A stretch of DNA of 41,263 nucleotides from Agmasoma carcini (nom. nud.) (taxonomy: Eukaryota; Microsporidia; Thelohaniidae): the NCBI GenBank assembly GCA_029232285.1, contig JAOXFI010000056.1, positions 1 to 41,263 of the forward strand, given 5' to 3'. The notes under the pieces are model-generated. The model searched no databases, was not told the origin of the DNA, and saw only the letters and a program-made list of their open reading frames with translations. This document shows positions 1-10,649 of the stretch, piece by piece. The translations under genes were made by a program, and so were the position numbers. Each line of letters begins with the position of its first letter. The first letter of the stretch is position 1.

Positions 1-248
1 TTTAAACTTAAATTCTTAACACCCCCATCAATAGAACATTCATCATTAACAGCAATTGATTCACTTCCACTAACATTTTCTTCATTTAAACTTAAATTCT
101 TAACACCCCCATCAATAGAACATTCATCATTAACAGCAATTGATTCACTTCCACTAACATTTTCTTCATTTAAACTTAAATTCTTAACACCCCCATCAAT
201 AGAACATTCATCATTAACAGCAATTGATTCACTTCCACTAACATTCTC
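1..248 (-). repeat. 84-bp in-frame tandem repeat (3 units) inside the alpha-COP gene
   Basis: Units start at 1, 85 and 169 and are almost identical; the third diverges near 243. Each is 84 bp, exactly 28 codons, so the reading frame is kept. Each encodes an acidic, Ser/Asn/Val-rich peptide (starting EENVSGSES and containing NDECSIDGGV). The array may continue left of the window. Confidence 0.95.
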
Positions 249-2372
249 TGTACTTCTATCATCTGAAGATTCTTTAAGTTTTATATTTTGATCAATCTGA
301 TCTGTATTAAACTTATCTAAGCCTTCATCATTAATTATTATATCAGAAAGTATTGAAGCATCTTCCAATAATATTTTAGCTTCATTAACATCTAAAATAG
401 TTTTTAATTTGTCAAGCTGATTTGAACAAACATACAACCACATCAATTTTCTCTTATTTTTGGTCTTTAAGTAACATTTCTCAGCTAATTCATGATCAAG
501 ACTTTCTAAAGCCTTCTTGCCTAGTCTTTCATAATCACAATCATTCTGGCAACATTTAAAGCAAGATTTAAGATCACCAGAATTAAGCATCAACTCAAAT
601 CTTTTACGTTCATTCTTTATAAAAGGCAAAGCTATATCTCCCCTGTTGTTCTCAATTAAATATTCAATTGGGCTTAAGCCTAACAATTTTTCTTTCTTTA
701 TCGTCTTTAAAATATCTTTATCATTTTCAACAGCCCTTCTGAATTTTAATTCTCCAAGATTAACACTCATTTTCTTTAGTCCTGAGTTACTTAAAAAGTT
801 AATTGATCCTTCTTGATAATTAATTAGCTTAAATCTGTCATTTACTGATTTTAAAATTGTAGATCCATTATAATAAAATTTGATATGATTCTCTGTATTA
901 TAAAATAATACATCATCATGTACGAACATTGACACAACCTCAATAAGCTCGTTAATTACATTAACAACACTCAGAGAATGATCTAAAATATATATTTTAC
1001 AACCAGATACCACATAAATATATTCTTCAGTATCTACGACAACAGATGGCCCCATCATTTTACATTCTATAATATCAAAATCATCACCATTTTTCTTCAA
1101 ATAAAGTAATTTTTTAGAATCAGCAACAAAAACACCATTCTTAGCTTTGATCAAACTACCTGACACACCTTCTGCAATCTTCTTTGAGTCAAATCTTAGA
1201 ACAGAATTGTGTAGCGTAAATAAACCCAGATCTGTAACTAGAGCATGTCCAGGTTTTCCAGACACACGCTTACCATTTTCTATAACATCAAAATTATTTT
1301 TGTATTGAATTATAAACTTAGTTTTATCAGTAAAAGATAAATTATAGACAGGCTCGACAACTTTAAATATTTTTTTTTCAGTCTTAAAATCAGAAATTTT
1401 TACCAAATCGTTACATGTGTAGACAACCGAGTTATCACTAACAAAAGACGTGTTATTATCATTTGTTCTATATAAAACAACACCATCATCAGTACCAATT
1501 GCTATGATGTCCTTTTTTGTTGTAACACACCATATTCTTGTATTTAAATCTATTTTTTCTTCATCATTTATATTCAAAACACCATCTTCAGATACTGAAA
1601 TAATATTTGGGGTGACAGTAATACCAGTTATATTGCTTTGATGCATGTAATAAGATCTATCATAGAGTAGCATCTCATTTGTGTACTTCCAAACCTTTAG
1701 TTCTTTGTCATCACCACCAGATACGACCATCGGATCGTTAATATTATCGTACATAAGGTTAAAGTCACCATATTCTACTCCAATAGCATTAACACCACCG
1801 ACATTTGATGAAATTGTTTGATACATGATCATATCTGGTTCATAAAATTTACCACTTTTGTTAAACAATGAGCTTAAATTCCACAAGCCCATGTTATGAT
1901 CGAGTGAAGCTGAGATAGCGTGTGTAGAATCAAGAAATCTAACGCACATAATATAGTGATGATGTCCTACTGCAGATCCAATGCAGCTTCCGGTTTCAAA
2001 GTCCCAAATTTTTATTGTACAGTCATCTGAACCTGATATGAGCCAAGGCTTAGTAGGATGGAAGTCTATTGATCTAACGTAGTCCTTGTGACCTGTTAAT
2101 CTTAATTTAACAAGTTTTCTGTTAAAGTCCCATACTCTGATGACCATATCATCACCTGCAGTACAAAAGATTGGTAATTTAGGGTGAAATTTTACTGCTC
2201 TTACTGAACCTAAATGTTCAGTGAGAGATTCTGAGGTTTTGTAGATGTAATTGATGATGTAGACTGTGCCACAGTGGTTGCCTGATATGAGCAAAGGCTT
2301 TGTTGGATGAAAGTCTAATGATTTTGTCCTAGAAAGGGGATACCTTCTTATTTCTTTAGTGGTTCCAAACAT
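1..2372 (-). CDS. COP1: Coatomer subunit alpha (alpha-COP), 5' portion; C-terminus beyond the left edge
   Basis: Reading down from the ATG at 2372-2370 the frame stays open for about 790 codons to the window edge, so the gene is partial at its 3' end. The protein begins MFGTTKEIRRYPLSR and has WD40 repeats typical of alpha-COP's first propeller, for example GHKDYVRSIDFHPTKPWL followed by SGSDDCTIKIWDF, over roughly residues 1-290. A second propeller follows to about residue 580. Next comes an alpha-solenoid start matching alpha-COP (FELMLNSGDLKSC, then YERLGKKALESLDHELAEKC). Alpha-COP is the large outer-coat subunit of COPI vesicles, acting in Golgi-to-ER retrieval. Near residues 707-790 an acidic Ser-rich 28-residue unit repeats three times (positions 1-252), an insertion not expected in the family. 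AAAATTTTACCCA lies directly before the ATG. Family identity is secure; the C-terminal domain cannot be seen. Confidence 0.93.
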   Translation of the reverse strand, partial: MFGTTKEIRRYPLSRTKSLDFHPTKPLLISGNHCGTVYIINYIYKTSESLTEHLGSVRAVKFHPKLPIFCTAGDDMVIRVWDFNRKLVKLRLTGHKDYVRSIDFHPTKPWLISGSDDCTIKIWDFETGSCIGSAVGHHHYIMCVRFLDSTHAISASLDHNMGLWNLSSLFNKSGKFYEPDMIMYQTISSNVGGVNAIGVEYGDFNLMYDNINDPMVVSGGDDKELKVWKYTNEMLLYDRSYYMHQSNITGITVTPNIISVSEDGVLNINDEEKIDLNTRIWCVTTKKDIIAIGTDDGVVLYRTNDNNTSFVSDNSVVYTCNDLVKISDFKTEKKIFKVVEPVYNLSFTDKTKFIIQYKNNFDVIENGKRVSGKPGHALVTDLGLFTLHNSVLRFDSKKIAEGVSGSLIKAKNGVFVADSKKLLYLKKNGDDFDIIECKMMGPSVVVDTEEYIYVVSGCKIYILDHSLSVVNVINELIEVVSMFVHDDVLFYNTENHIKFYYNGSTILKSVNDRFKLINYQEGSINFLSNSGLKKMSVNLGELKFRRAVENDKDILKTIKKEKLLGLSPIEYLIENNRGDIALPFIKNERKRFELMLNSGDLKSCFKCCQNDCDYERLGKKALESLDHELAEKCYLKTKNKRKLMWLYVCSNQLDKLKTILDVNEAKILLEDASILSDIIINDEGLDKFNTDQIDQNIKLKESSDDRSTENVSGSESIAVNDECSIDGGVKNLSLNEENVSGSESIAVNDECSIDGGVKNLSLNEENVSGSESIAVNDECSIDGGVKNLSL

Positions 2373-2386
2373 TGGGTAAAATTTTC
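2373..2386 (-). promoter_or_regulatory. AAAATTTTACCC start-proximal signal of alpha-COP
   Basis: On the minus strand AAAATTTTACCCA ends directly at the ATG. It combines the AAATTT-like and CCC-like signals known from microsporidian genes and implies a nearly leaderless mRNA. The same motif precedes RPS29 and the USP-like gene. Confidence 0.7.
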
Positions 2387-4504
2387 AATGTTTAGTTTAC
2401 TAGTGAGAGATATTTACCTTGAATAATTTTGAAATGTTAAAAAAGATAAAGAACTGAATATTTAAGCTAATATGTTTATAAGAGATAGATTTATGATTGT
2501 AAATTTATTTATTATTAATTTTTTGGATTGGTAAATGTTAAGTTTCTTATATAGTAAAACTATTGAATAAATTATAACATCTGAAATCATATTTTTATTA
2601 CATTGAAAATAAAAAAATATTTTTTCGCTAAATTTATTTAATTTCAAATTTTATAATTTCATGATTGTGATTATAATATTATTTGATGTTAAGCTTAGGT
2701 TAAGATCATGATTATTTATCAATATAAAAACCTAATTAACTATTTTAAAATATGTTAATATTTATATTGAAAATTATAGAATTTGAAGCGTTTTTATATA
2801 ATTTTGAAATTTGATTATTAATGTGATCATATTAAAAAAATATCACTCTACAACCTTAACCTGTTTTTGTTATAAAATTTTAATTTAAAAATAACACCAA
2901 GCCATAATTATTATGTTTTAAAATATCAACATAAAATTACACTAGAATATGATCTAAGAAATGAAAATACCTATTGAATCATCATGAGATTGATAATAAA
3001 GCAACAATATCAAGAAACGCAACATCACTTCTATTATTTAGTAGTGAAAAAAACATAAATGGTTATAATAAGATTTTTTATATTGGTTGATTATTATTAA
3101 GGAAATATACTCTTAATATCAAAGGGTTGATGGATTGCCTTAAGACCAACTATTAAGGTTATTATAAGTACTTTCAATAAGGTTAAGAGATTTTTAATAT
3201 ATTTAGTTGTGATATTCGCTTTGTTATAAAAACTTAATTATCAGAAAACCGGATTACTCTCCCTTGTGATTAATATTGTAAGAGAATAGATTTGTTTATT
3301 TTATGCTTTGTGTGCAGTTGGTTTCACCATGAGGACAGTCTTCTGAATTATATTCTATAGTGCCAGTTATATTTGTTTATCATTTATTAAATTATTGTAC
3401 TTCCTTTTATTGATTTTTCCAGTGTAGCTATGGCTTCTCTTATTTCTTTGATCATTGATTAATTTCACTATGAAAACCGATTTTAAAAGGTAAATTAGAT
3501 GGGCCTGGTTTTATTTTTTTGAGTTGATGTAAACATGCTAAACTTCAAAAGCACTAAATAACTATATTTTTAATATAATATTAGGGTTACACATGTATTT
3601 GTCTGAGCCTTATAAAATAATAATTCTGAAACCATCATTCCTATAATTTATAGTAAAGTATCATTTTGACCGATGAACATGTAATGTATAACAATTAAAG
3701 CTAGTCTAGCTTGATTCATGGCAGTACTTCTCATAAATTCAAATACTTTTCTAGTCACTCAAGCCCTAGAATATTTTAACAATAAAATTAAACAGTTTGA
3801 TATTGTTTTAAGCTTAATTTTTATCAAAAAATAACTTTCTTAATATTATGTTGGATTTGATTAATTTATTTGATAAAATAGAGCTGATCCAAAGTATTTG
3901 AAAAGGTGTGTTAAAATCAATTATATTTTAAAATTTATATAAGTTTCGCTTTTATATTGATTGTTCTGCTTTTGTACGACAAAACAAAGTCTAAATCTAA
4001 TATATTTTATCATAATTAAAATATTTAAGATATCAATAATAATAATAAAGCCTGTATATTATCTAATGAAATGAGAAACTAGTATTTATTGATTTAAACA
4101 TCGATTCTAAGCATAAAAACTTCTATCAAGTTTATTTCCAACAGACCTTACAGCACTTGAAGTCTGCTAAACCATGATCAGTTCTAAAAACATTGAATTA
4201 TATATTACAATCACTTGATTTAAATTTTTTAGACCAATTTTATGATATCATAAAAAACTATTATGTTTAAAAAGAAATATAAAACAATGTGGATCTATAA
4301 ATGCTATTATATATAACGATTCAGTTTAAAAGCCACATATATCAATAATAGACTTTTTTTACAAGGGAAAGGTAGTAAAAACACAAAATAATAACGAATG
4401 GAAAATTATTTAGTATATTTTCACGTATTTCACAAAAAAATCTTAAAAATCAATCTAGAAAAGCCAAACCAGTGCAATAAATAAAAGAAGTCTTGAAGGG
4501 CAGA

Positions 4505-4782
4505 TAGCGACCATACACCATTCGTCCTTAAGTAAAAGATAATAGAAAAATCTGTTTGTCACACTATCTTATATGGTGATAGTAAGACTTTAAAGAATCA
4601 TTTTATATTGTAGCTCGTCTTAATCAACGCACATCGACCAATTTATATTTTCAAGAAATGTGACTTCATGCCATCAATGAGATGCCTATCTATCAATTGT
4701 TAGTTAAAATGTACAAGGTTATCTGTATACACGGCCCGCTTTACCCCCGATATTAACAATAGTTTCTACGTCAAGGTCTGGA
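4505..4782 (-). repeat. Dispersed element, copy 1 (diverged)
   Basis: Shares ordered blocks with copies at 19085-19531 and 26980-27491: GACCATACAC, GGTGATAGTA followed by ACTTTAAAG, TATATTGTAG, AAGGTTATC, and the boundary block AAGGTCTGGA at 4773-4782. Read on the minus strand the element starts with TCCAGACC. The distal part present in the other copies is not clear here, so this copy is truncated or more decayed. Confidence 0.7.
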
Positions 4783-5062
4783 CTCATCTTATAACATATG
4801 GTAATACAATATGAACATTTCTTTACAAAATACATTCTGTAGTCAAAATTAATAAATTATTTATATTCCAACCTTTGATTATTCTATATTTACTAATACA
4901 ACAAATCAAACATGAAAATTTATAATTTAAACTATGATAGAATGTTTCAACAATAGAAATAAACTTATAAAGACAATATTAATTCATATCAGTTCATTTT
5001 CCTTTTATCTATTTATTTTATTTTTGCTAAATTTTTATTTTGTAAAAAATTCCATACAATCC

Positions 5063-6790
5063 ATGAAAGATAATAAGATAACCTTTACTCCTCTAATAGA
5101 CTCTAAAACTTCCATATATTGTCATTTACTTACAATAGGGGATATTAATATCATCATTAACTGTGGTATGAACGAAAGTATGGACTTTAATCTATATAAC
5201 TCAATCAAAAATACAATCAACAATGCTGATTGTATTTTATTAACTTCATTTGAAAATAAATTCTCTGGTGCTGCTAAGCTATTTAAAGAAGACAAAATAT
5301 ATTGCACCGTACCTATTTCTATTAAGCTAAATTTCCAAAATAATCAAAAATTTAAATATAGTCAACCATTCAATATTAAAGAAATTGAAATAACTGCTCA
5401 TAATGCTGGTAACTCTTTAGGTGCTTCAGTATTTAATATAAAAATAGGTTCCATCTCTATATTACTAGCATATAGCATATCACACAGAAAAGAATTATTT
5501 CTTGATGGCTTTAATTTTTCAAATTTTGAACCTACCATTTTTATCACTAACTCAGAATGTGTGCGTACGTCTCCCTACACACTTAAAAATAGAAACTCTA
5601 ACATTCTACAACAATGCGTAGGTGAAAGGATAATCATTTTATGTAGTTTTACTCGATTGTTAGAGCTTTTGTGCATCATAAAGAAAGCATTTGTATTGTT
5701 TGAAAATAATGTTGAATTTTTTACAAGAATTCAGACTATGTTTGAATGGGCAGGATCAAAGGCTAATGAAGCTTTTGGTGAGCTGGAATTGGTATTTGGA
5801 AAGATAAGAGACTTAGAAGATCATAATATAGTTATTCTTCCACATGATAACTATGATAATCCATATATAGGAACTGTCATAAGTAAATACAATAATGAAA
5901 ATACAAAAATTTTACTATTTGAAAGTAATAATTTTATTGAAAGATCAAAAACTTTTGAAATTTATAATTTTAGCTATGAAAAGATCAAAATAAAACCAAA
6001 AGTATATGAAAAGGCTGAATCTGATGATTCGGAAGAGGTAGAGCACTGGAGTTTATATTCTAACACAATATTTGTTAGCGAAAACAATGAAACCTTTCCT
6101 TTGATAAGAAGAAAAATACAAAATAATGATTATGGAGAAAGAATAAAGTTTAATTTTGAGCAAAGAAAGCTAGAAGATGACGTTGAAGCTGAATTTGAGA
6201 AGGAAATTGAGCATAAGGAGCTGGTTAAGGTGGGTTTAGATGTTGAATGTCAAATTATTAGGTGTGTACTGCCTGGAATCAGTGATTTAGATAATTTTAT
6301 AACTATGATTGAATCTCTTAATCCAAAATCAATTGTTGTGGTTGATGATTCTTATGATGATGCAAGATTATTGATTAATATTTTAAAATATAAAAGAAAG
6401 TATAAGACACACTTAGTTGATAATCAGATTGAGTTAAGCTCAAGTAGAATTACTGATGAGGTTCTTTTATCTGATGATATACTTAATACTGAGTATGTTG
6501 ATCTTAATGGATACAGGATTGCAACGTTTAGAGCGAAATACAATGCTTCTATTGAAAAGGTTGATACGATAGAGAGAATGATGGTGGGTTGTGTTGATTT
6601 GACTTTGTTGATGAATAATTTGATTGAAAAGAACTTAAAAGTTGAGCTAAAAGAAAATTTTTTAGTAGTTGAAGGAGTCTGTAGTATAAATATTAATGGT
6701 TCAAATGGTGTGATTGAATTAGAATCATCTAGAGAAGACCTTTTGGTGATGGTGAGAAAAACTATACATAATTTTATAAAAATCATATAA
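5063..6790 (+). CDS. CFT2: Cleavage and polyadenylation specificity factor subunit 2 (CPSF100/Cft2)
   Basis: Non-catalytic metallo-beta-lactamase/beta-CASP subunit of the nuclear mRNA 3'-end processing complex. The N-terminus (MKDNKITFTPL, then HLLTIGDINIIINCGM) lines up with the first residues of CPSF100. LLTSFENKFSGA replaces the HxHxDH zinc motif of the active subunit CPSF73, as expected for CPSF100. YSISHRKELFLDGF corresponds to the family's 'DFNHKREIHLNG' region. An acidic stretch, a YGERIKFNF segment and a C-terminal domain ending in VVEGVCSININGS also fit. The ORF opens upstream at 4934, but its extra 43 residues include a hydrophobic segment unsuitable for a nuclear factor and not found in the family. 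I therefore place the start at 5063 (575 aa), although an AAATTT-like motif also precedes 4934. The protein is shorter than the human one (about 780 aa). Confidence 0.82.
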   Translation: MKDNKITFTPLIDSKTSIYCHLLTIGDINIIINCGMNESMDFNLYNSIKNTINNADCILLTSFENKFSGAAKLFKEDKIYCTVPISIKLNFQNNQKFKYSQPFNIKEIEITAHNAGNSLGASVFNIKIGSISILLAYSISHRKELFLDGFNFSNFEPTIFITNSECVRTSPYTLKNRNSNILQQCVGERIIILCSFTRLLELLCIIKKAFVLFENNVEFFTRIQTMFEWAGSKANEAFGELELVFGKIRDLEDHNIVILPHDNYDNPYIGTVISKYNNENTKILLFESNNFIERSKTFEIYNFSYEKIKIKPKVYEKAESDDSEEVEHWSLYSNTIFVSENNETFPLIRRKIQNNDYGERIKFNFEQRKLEDDVEAEFEKEIEHKELVKVGLDVECQIIRCVLPGISDLDNFITMIESLNPKSIVVVDDSYDDARLLINILKYKRKYKTHLVDNQIELSSSRITDEVLLSDDILNTEYVDLNGYRIATFRAKYNASIEKVDTIERMMVGCVDLTLLMNNLIEKNLKVELKENFLVVEGVCSININGSNGVIELESSREDLLVMVRKTIHNFIKII

Positions 6791-7042
6791 TAAAAATGTT
6801 TAATAAAATTATTATGATAAAGTTTAATATAAGATTTATGTTATATAAAGGGTTCCCATCTAATTATGAAATTTCATATCAATATATAAACATTCCATAT
6901 CAATCAACAAATATTTTTTCTTTATATATTGGTAGGAATTATAAAAAATATATTATAGATTGGTATCAAACATTTGTAAATAGATGGATAAATTCTATAA
7001 TATCAACATAATAATGAATTATTATTTTTTATGAATATTTTT

Positions 7043-9586
7043 TTATTTTTCATTATTAAGCTCTAATAATTTTTGCTTATCCTCTAAAGTATGACAGGAC
7101 AAATAAATAGGCTTGCTATCCCTTATCGCCTTGTGTAGCTCACAAGATACCTTACCAAGAATATAACAAACCCTATGAACAACATAAAAACAATCTTTAC
7201 AACACAAGGCTTGATTAACAACACCTTTTATGGCCGTGTTGCAATATTCACACAACGTCCCTTGAGCCACAGTTTTTTTATAAAATACATGATTATTATA
7301 TTCAATCACATTCTCCATATCATAAGGTGAATAATCTTGATCAGTGCATCCCTTTGAATTGCCAATATCAGATTTCAACTCTTCAATTCGATTCTTACTT
7401 CCCGCTACCTGTTTTTTAGCCTCTTCTAACGTTTTACCACTCAATAACTTTGTCATCTTTTCCAATCCCTTAAGAATTTTCTTTTCCTTTTCAAATTCCT
7501 CTGTAAGTCTAGCCAACGGCTTTCTTGATCTATTACTTGAACTGTTATTCTTTAGATAATTAATGATGTGCACTTTTATGATTAAACCTTTCTTGGTACT
7601 AATATAACTTAGCTCGTTCTCTATTGGTGATTGGAAGTACACACTTGACAATGTCACTTTCTTATTACCAATCTCAATCATGTCATTTTCTATTTTAATC
7701 TCAACTGGTTTTCTATCATGAATATCATAGCATGTGAACTTTAGCTTTCTTAACTTGGCACATTTATCAAGAGCTTCTCTCAATTGCTTAATCTCAATGT
7801 TATGTTTGTTATTCATGGCTATTTGTTGATCAATCTTTTGCTTATAATCTCTTACTTCACTATTTCTAATTCTTAATTCTCGTTTTAGTTCAGAGATCAA
7901 ATGCTTTGACGAATCATCATCAATTTCTTCCATTCGTTTTCCCTTAATTGAAATTTGTTGATATTTTATGATTTCCAACTTTAAATTATCATTTTCTTCA
8001 AATACTTTGTTTACTTCAAAATTTTCTCTTAATAATCGATTGTTCTCAGTGTATAAATAATAGGCTTTGTTTTTTATATTTTCTAATAAATATAAAACAT
8101 CTTCATAATCAAAAGAAATTATATCACTTGGCTTTGTTTTATTACAGCTTATGATAAATTGATCAATTTCTTTAGAAATGTCTTCCTTTTTAATGTTTAA
8201 GCCTTCAATTTGATCAAGTAAGGAGCCAACCTCATTTTTATGCTTTTCAAGCTCATCAGACTCTTTTCCATATTCAGACTTGATATCTTCGACTTTATTC
8301 ATATAAAATTCAAGCTCTTGCTTAAGCTCACAAACCTTTCTTTGTTCCAAAATTTGTCTATTTTTTAAATTCTCAAGATCAAGATTTAACTTTTTACTTT
8401 CTTCTGTCATATCAGCAATAGAATTATTATCTATCTTTGTATTTAATATACTTTCATTATGTTCACATTTATCACATTTTTTTTCTAAATAATTTTCATC
8501 ATTTATAATATTTTTTTTATCAATATTTTTATATATTTCATTAATACAGGTAGGATCATAAGTAAAACCAATAAATTTGCTATATTCATGTGTTTGTATA
8601 GAATCATCTATATTAAATAGCTTATCATGGAAATTTGAGGTATCTAAAGCTGATGAAGGTCTAGGCTTGTAGAAAGGCTCATAAGTACCAACTTTATCCC
8701 ATTCTATATCACTAAAGAAAGGGTGTGCCTTTATTTCTTCATATTTAAGCCTTTCTGATGGCTTACATATCAATTTTGAGATTAAATCACTTAGTTCAGG
8801 ACTGCATTCCTCTGGTATTTTATTATAATCAATATTTCTTATTCTGCTGTGAATATTAACTTGGGGCGATGAATAAAATGGAGGCGAATCGGACACCATT
8901 TCTAAAATAATACAACCTAGTGTCCAATAATCAACATTATGATCATAAGATATGCCTTCATATGAACTACATAATACCTCATATGATAAATAGTCACATG
9001 TACCAACAGGAAATTCTTCAATAATGTTACCACTTTCTATAGAACTACCAAAATCACCCAAAACTATATGACCATCCTCTTTAATAAAGATATTGTCAGG
9101 TTTCAGATCTCTATGTATGAATCCATGTGTATGAAGTTCATTAATTGCAACAACAAGCTCAGCAGCATAGAATTTGACACCCTCTTCAGGAATATTTTCA
9201 AATTCTATTAAAATTGTATTTAAATCACCTCCAATGACAAAATCCATAAGAAAATATAAATAATTTTCATCTTGGAATGTTTTCAAAGCCCTCATTAGCC
9301 ACTTACTTTTAATTTCAGTTAATATTGTTTTCTCTGTCATAAAAACGGCAGATTTTGGTTGATTTACAATCATTGTCTTGTTCATTCTCTTCAAAGCATA
9401 TACATTATCATCTTTTTGAACGATAAAGACTTCAGCAAAGCCACCTGTGGCAAGTTTCTTTATGACAGTGTACTCATTGACAGTTGATTTGTTCTTGAAC
9501 AGGTGTTCTAGTCTTTTATCACCATTGTCCTTGGAATGAGCCTCTGCTAGATCTATTAATAAGTTAAGATCTATTTTTTTTTCCAT
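7043..9586 (-). CDS. AGC-family protein kinase of MRCK/ROCK/DMPK type with coiled coil and C1 domain
   Basis: 847 aa. Kinase domain about 40-292: Gly loop LATGGFAEV, Lys66, alpha-C Glu85, HRD 158-160, DFG 178-180, then VGTCDYLSYEVL where the family has VGTPDYISPEVL. The APE motif is SYE (201-203). The AGC C-tail has SSALDTSNF and the hydrophobic motif FIGFTY (338-343), both characteristic of MRCK/ROCK. Coiled-coil regions cover roughly 385-505 and 540-625. Near the C-terminus a complete C1 zinc pattern is visible: H-x12-C-x2-C-x13-C-x2-C-x4-H-x2-C-x7-C. Relatives are effectors of Rho-type GTPases controlling actomyosin and cell shape. No PH, CNH or CRIB domain is evident. AAAATTTT precedes the ATG by 8 bp. 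Kinase identity is certain; subfamily is likely. Confidence 0.85.
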   Translation of the reverse strand: MEKKIDLNLLIDLAEAHSKDNGDKRLEHLFKNKSTVNEYTVIKKLATGGFAEVFIVQKDDNVYALKRMNKTMIVNQPKSAVFMTEKTILTEIKSKWLMRALKTFQDENYLYFLMDFVIGGDLNTILIEFENIPEEGVKFYAAELVVAINELHTHGFIHRDLKPDNIFIKEDGHIVLGDFGSSIESGNIIEEFPVGTCDYLSYEVLCSSYEGISYDHNVDYWTLGCIILEMVSDSPPFYSSPQVNIHSRIRNIDYNKIPEECSPELSDLISKLICKPSERLKYEEIKAHPFFSDIEWDKVGTYEPFYKPRPSSALDTSNFHDKLFNIDDSIQTHEYSKFIGFTYDPTCINEIYKNIDKKNIINDENYLEKKCDKCEHNESILNTKIDNNSIADMTEESKKLNLDLENLKNRQILEQRKVCELKQELEFYMNKVEDIKSEYGKESDELEKHKNEVGSLLDQIEGLNIKKEDISKEIDQFIISCNKTKPSDIISFDYEDVLYLLENIKNKAYYLYTENNRLLRENFEVNKVFEENDNLKLEIIKYQQISIKGKRMEEIDDDSSKHLISELKRELRIRNSEVRDYKQKIDQQIAMNNKHNIEIKQLREALDKCAKLRKLKFTCYDIHDRKPVEIKIENDMIEIGNKKVTLSSVYFQSPIENELSYISTKKGLIIKVHIINYLKNNSSSNRSRKPLARLTEEFEKEKKILKGLEKMTKLLSGKTLEEAKKQVAGSKNRIEELKSDIGNSKGCTDQDYSPYDMENVIEYNNHVFYKKTVAQGTLCEYCNTAIKGVVNQALCCKDCFYVVHRVCYILGKVSCELHKAIRDSKPIYLSCHTLEDKQKLLELNNEK

Positions 9587-9939
9587 ATGGATGTAAAATT
9601 TTAAAAATAAAAAAACATTGATATTTTGATGGAAAACAAAAATAAATTAAAAAAAGATAAATAAATTTATTAATTAAGAGCTTAAGTGGTTTATTAAGTT
9701 ATAAATTGATCACTTATATGGTATTAGAGTGATTAAGCTGATTATCTGACTATTTAATTGATTAATATTTGGCTAAAATGACCGATAATCGACAAATCTG
9801 ATTGATAATTAACTAATATGACAAATCTGACTCATATGGCTTAATCTGACTAATATATACTATAAATTACATAATTATATTTAAATATATAACCATTAAG
9901 CTTTGAACTAACCCTGTGTAACAAAAAATTCTATTTTGA
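9587..9939. other. Intergenic, GTCA/CTGAC-like irregular repeats
   Basis: Between the kinase and RPC11 genes lie irregular CTGACTAATAT- and CTGATTA-like words (about 9730-9860), a degenerate version of the neighbouring minisatellite. No gene is seen. Confidence 0.5.
9595..9602 (-). promoter_or_regulatory. AAAATTTT signal of the kinase gene
   Basis: AAAATTTT sits 8 bp before the ATG on the minus strand, followed by ACATCCAT. Confidence 0.55.
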
Positions 9940-10263
9940 TTAATTTTCCTTCCAATCATGTCTACATGAAGTACACTTATAAAATATAGTTGTAGGTTCA
10001 TCAGCTGATCTAGTTTGTATTTCCATGAAGAGTGCTTCATCAGCATTACAATTAGGACACTTCTTCTGACACTTAGTGGCATATTTGAATTGATCTTCGC
10101 CTCCGATAACTTGTAAGACTTTTTTATTGCTAAACTTAGTAGAAGTAGTAAGTTGAGTGTTCAAAGTATAAATATAAGCACATGATTGACATGATAAGAC
10201 TAACCTTCCCAATTGTTCTGGTAATAAAATGTTATTACACAAAGGACAGAACATAATTTTCAT
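9940..10263 (-). CDS. RPC11: RNA polymerase III subunit RPC11 (C11/RPC10)
   Basis: 107 aa, the usual length for this subunit. The N-terminal zinc ribbon has CPLC (about 5-8) and CQSC. The C-terminal TFIIS-like ribbon has CPNC, then QTRSADEPTTIFYKC and CRHDW. The acidic DE pair in RSADEP is the signature that stimulates RNA cleavage, and QTRSADEP with FYKC strongly favours C11 over RPB9 or RPA12. C11 acts in termination, reinitiation and RNA cleavage by Pol III. AAAATTTTATAT directly precedes the ATG. A different-frame ORF at 9867-10082 is a shadow. Confidence 0.93.
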   Translation of the reverse strand: MKIMFCPLCNNILLPEQLGRLVLSCQSCAYIYTLNTQLTTSTKFSNKKVLQVIGGEDQFKYATKCQKKCPNCNADEALFMEIQTRSADEPTTIFYKCTSCRHDWKEN

Positions 10264-10309
10264 ATATAAAATTTTTATAAAAAATTTAAGTAAAAAAATT
10301 AGTATTTTG

Positions 10310-10595
10310 ATATTATCTGAGACTATATCTACTATATCTGACCTATTCTGACCTGTTCTGACCTACTCTGACCTGTTCTGACCTGTTCTGACCTGTTCTG
10401 ACCTACTCTGACCTATCTGACCTATCTGACTTATCTGACCTATCTGACCTATCTGACTTATCTGACCTATCTGACCTATCTGACCTATCTGACCTACTCT
10501 GACCCACTCTGACCCACTCTGATATAATCTGATTATCTGACTATATCAAACTATATCTGACCTATCTGACCTATCTGACCTATCTTGATCTAACT
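10310..10595. repeat. Minisatellite of 9/10-bp CTGACCTAT / CTGACCTGTT units
   Basis: Tandem CTGACCTGTT, CTGACCTACT (10 bp) and CTGACCTAT (9 bp) units fill most of the space between RPC11 and V-ATPase C. On the other strand each unit reads AGGTCAG. It lies just upstream of the RPC11 promoter and downstream of the V-ATPase C stop. The rest of 10264-10649 is AT-rich with no gene. Confidence 0.9.
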
Positions 10596-10649
10596 CTTCC
10601 AAAATACTATAATAACTTACCATAATATAAGAATAACTAATATTTTTAT

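Larger units (their letters stand above)
2373..5062. other. 2.7-kb gene-free AT-rich region
   Basis: No ORF with family resemblance or a convincing start signal is seen on either strand. The only structure I can support is a diverged copy of the dispersed repeat at about 4505-4782 (listed separately). The short ORF at 2462-2647 (-) is low-complexity and has no start motif. Confidence 0.6.

Noticed and set aside
1450..1641. Plus-strand ORF inside coatomer alpha
   Set aside because: Lies antisense to a recognised conserved coding region and shows no family features.
4934..5062. N-terminal extension with a hydrophobic segment on CPSF100/Cft2
   Set aside because: The ORF is open and has an AAATTT-like word upstream, but the extension has no counterpart in CPSF100 and would place a membrane anchor on a nuclear factor. 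The Met at 5063 matches the family's N-terminus.
6796..7011. 71-codon plus-strand ORF after Cft2
   Set aside because: Low-complexity Ile/Tyr/Asn composition, no start signal and no family resemblance; it fills the spacer by chance in A/T-rich DNA.
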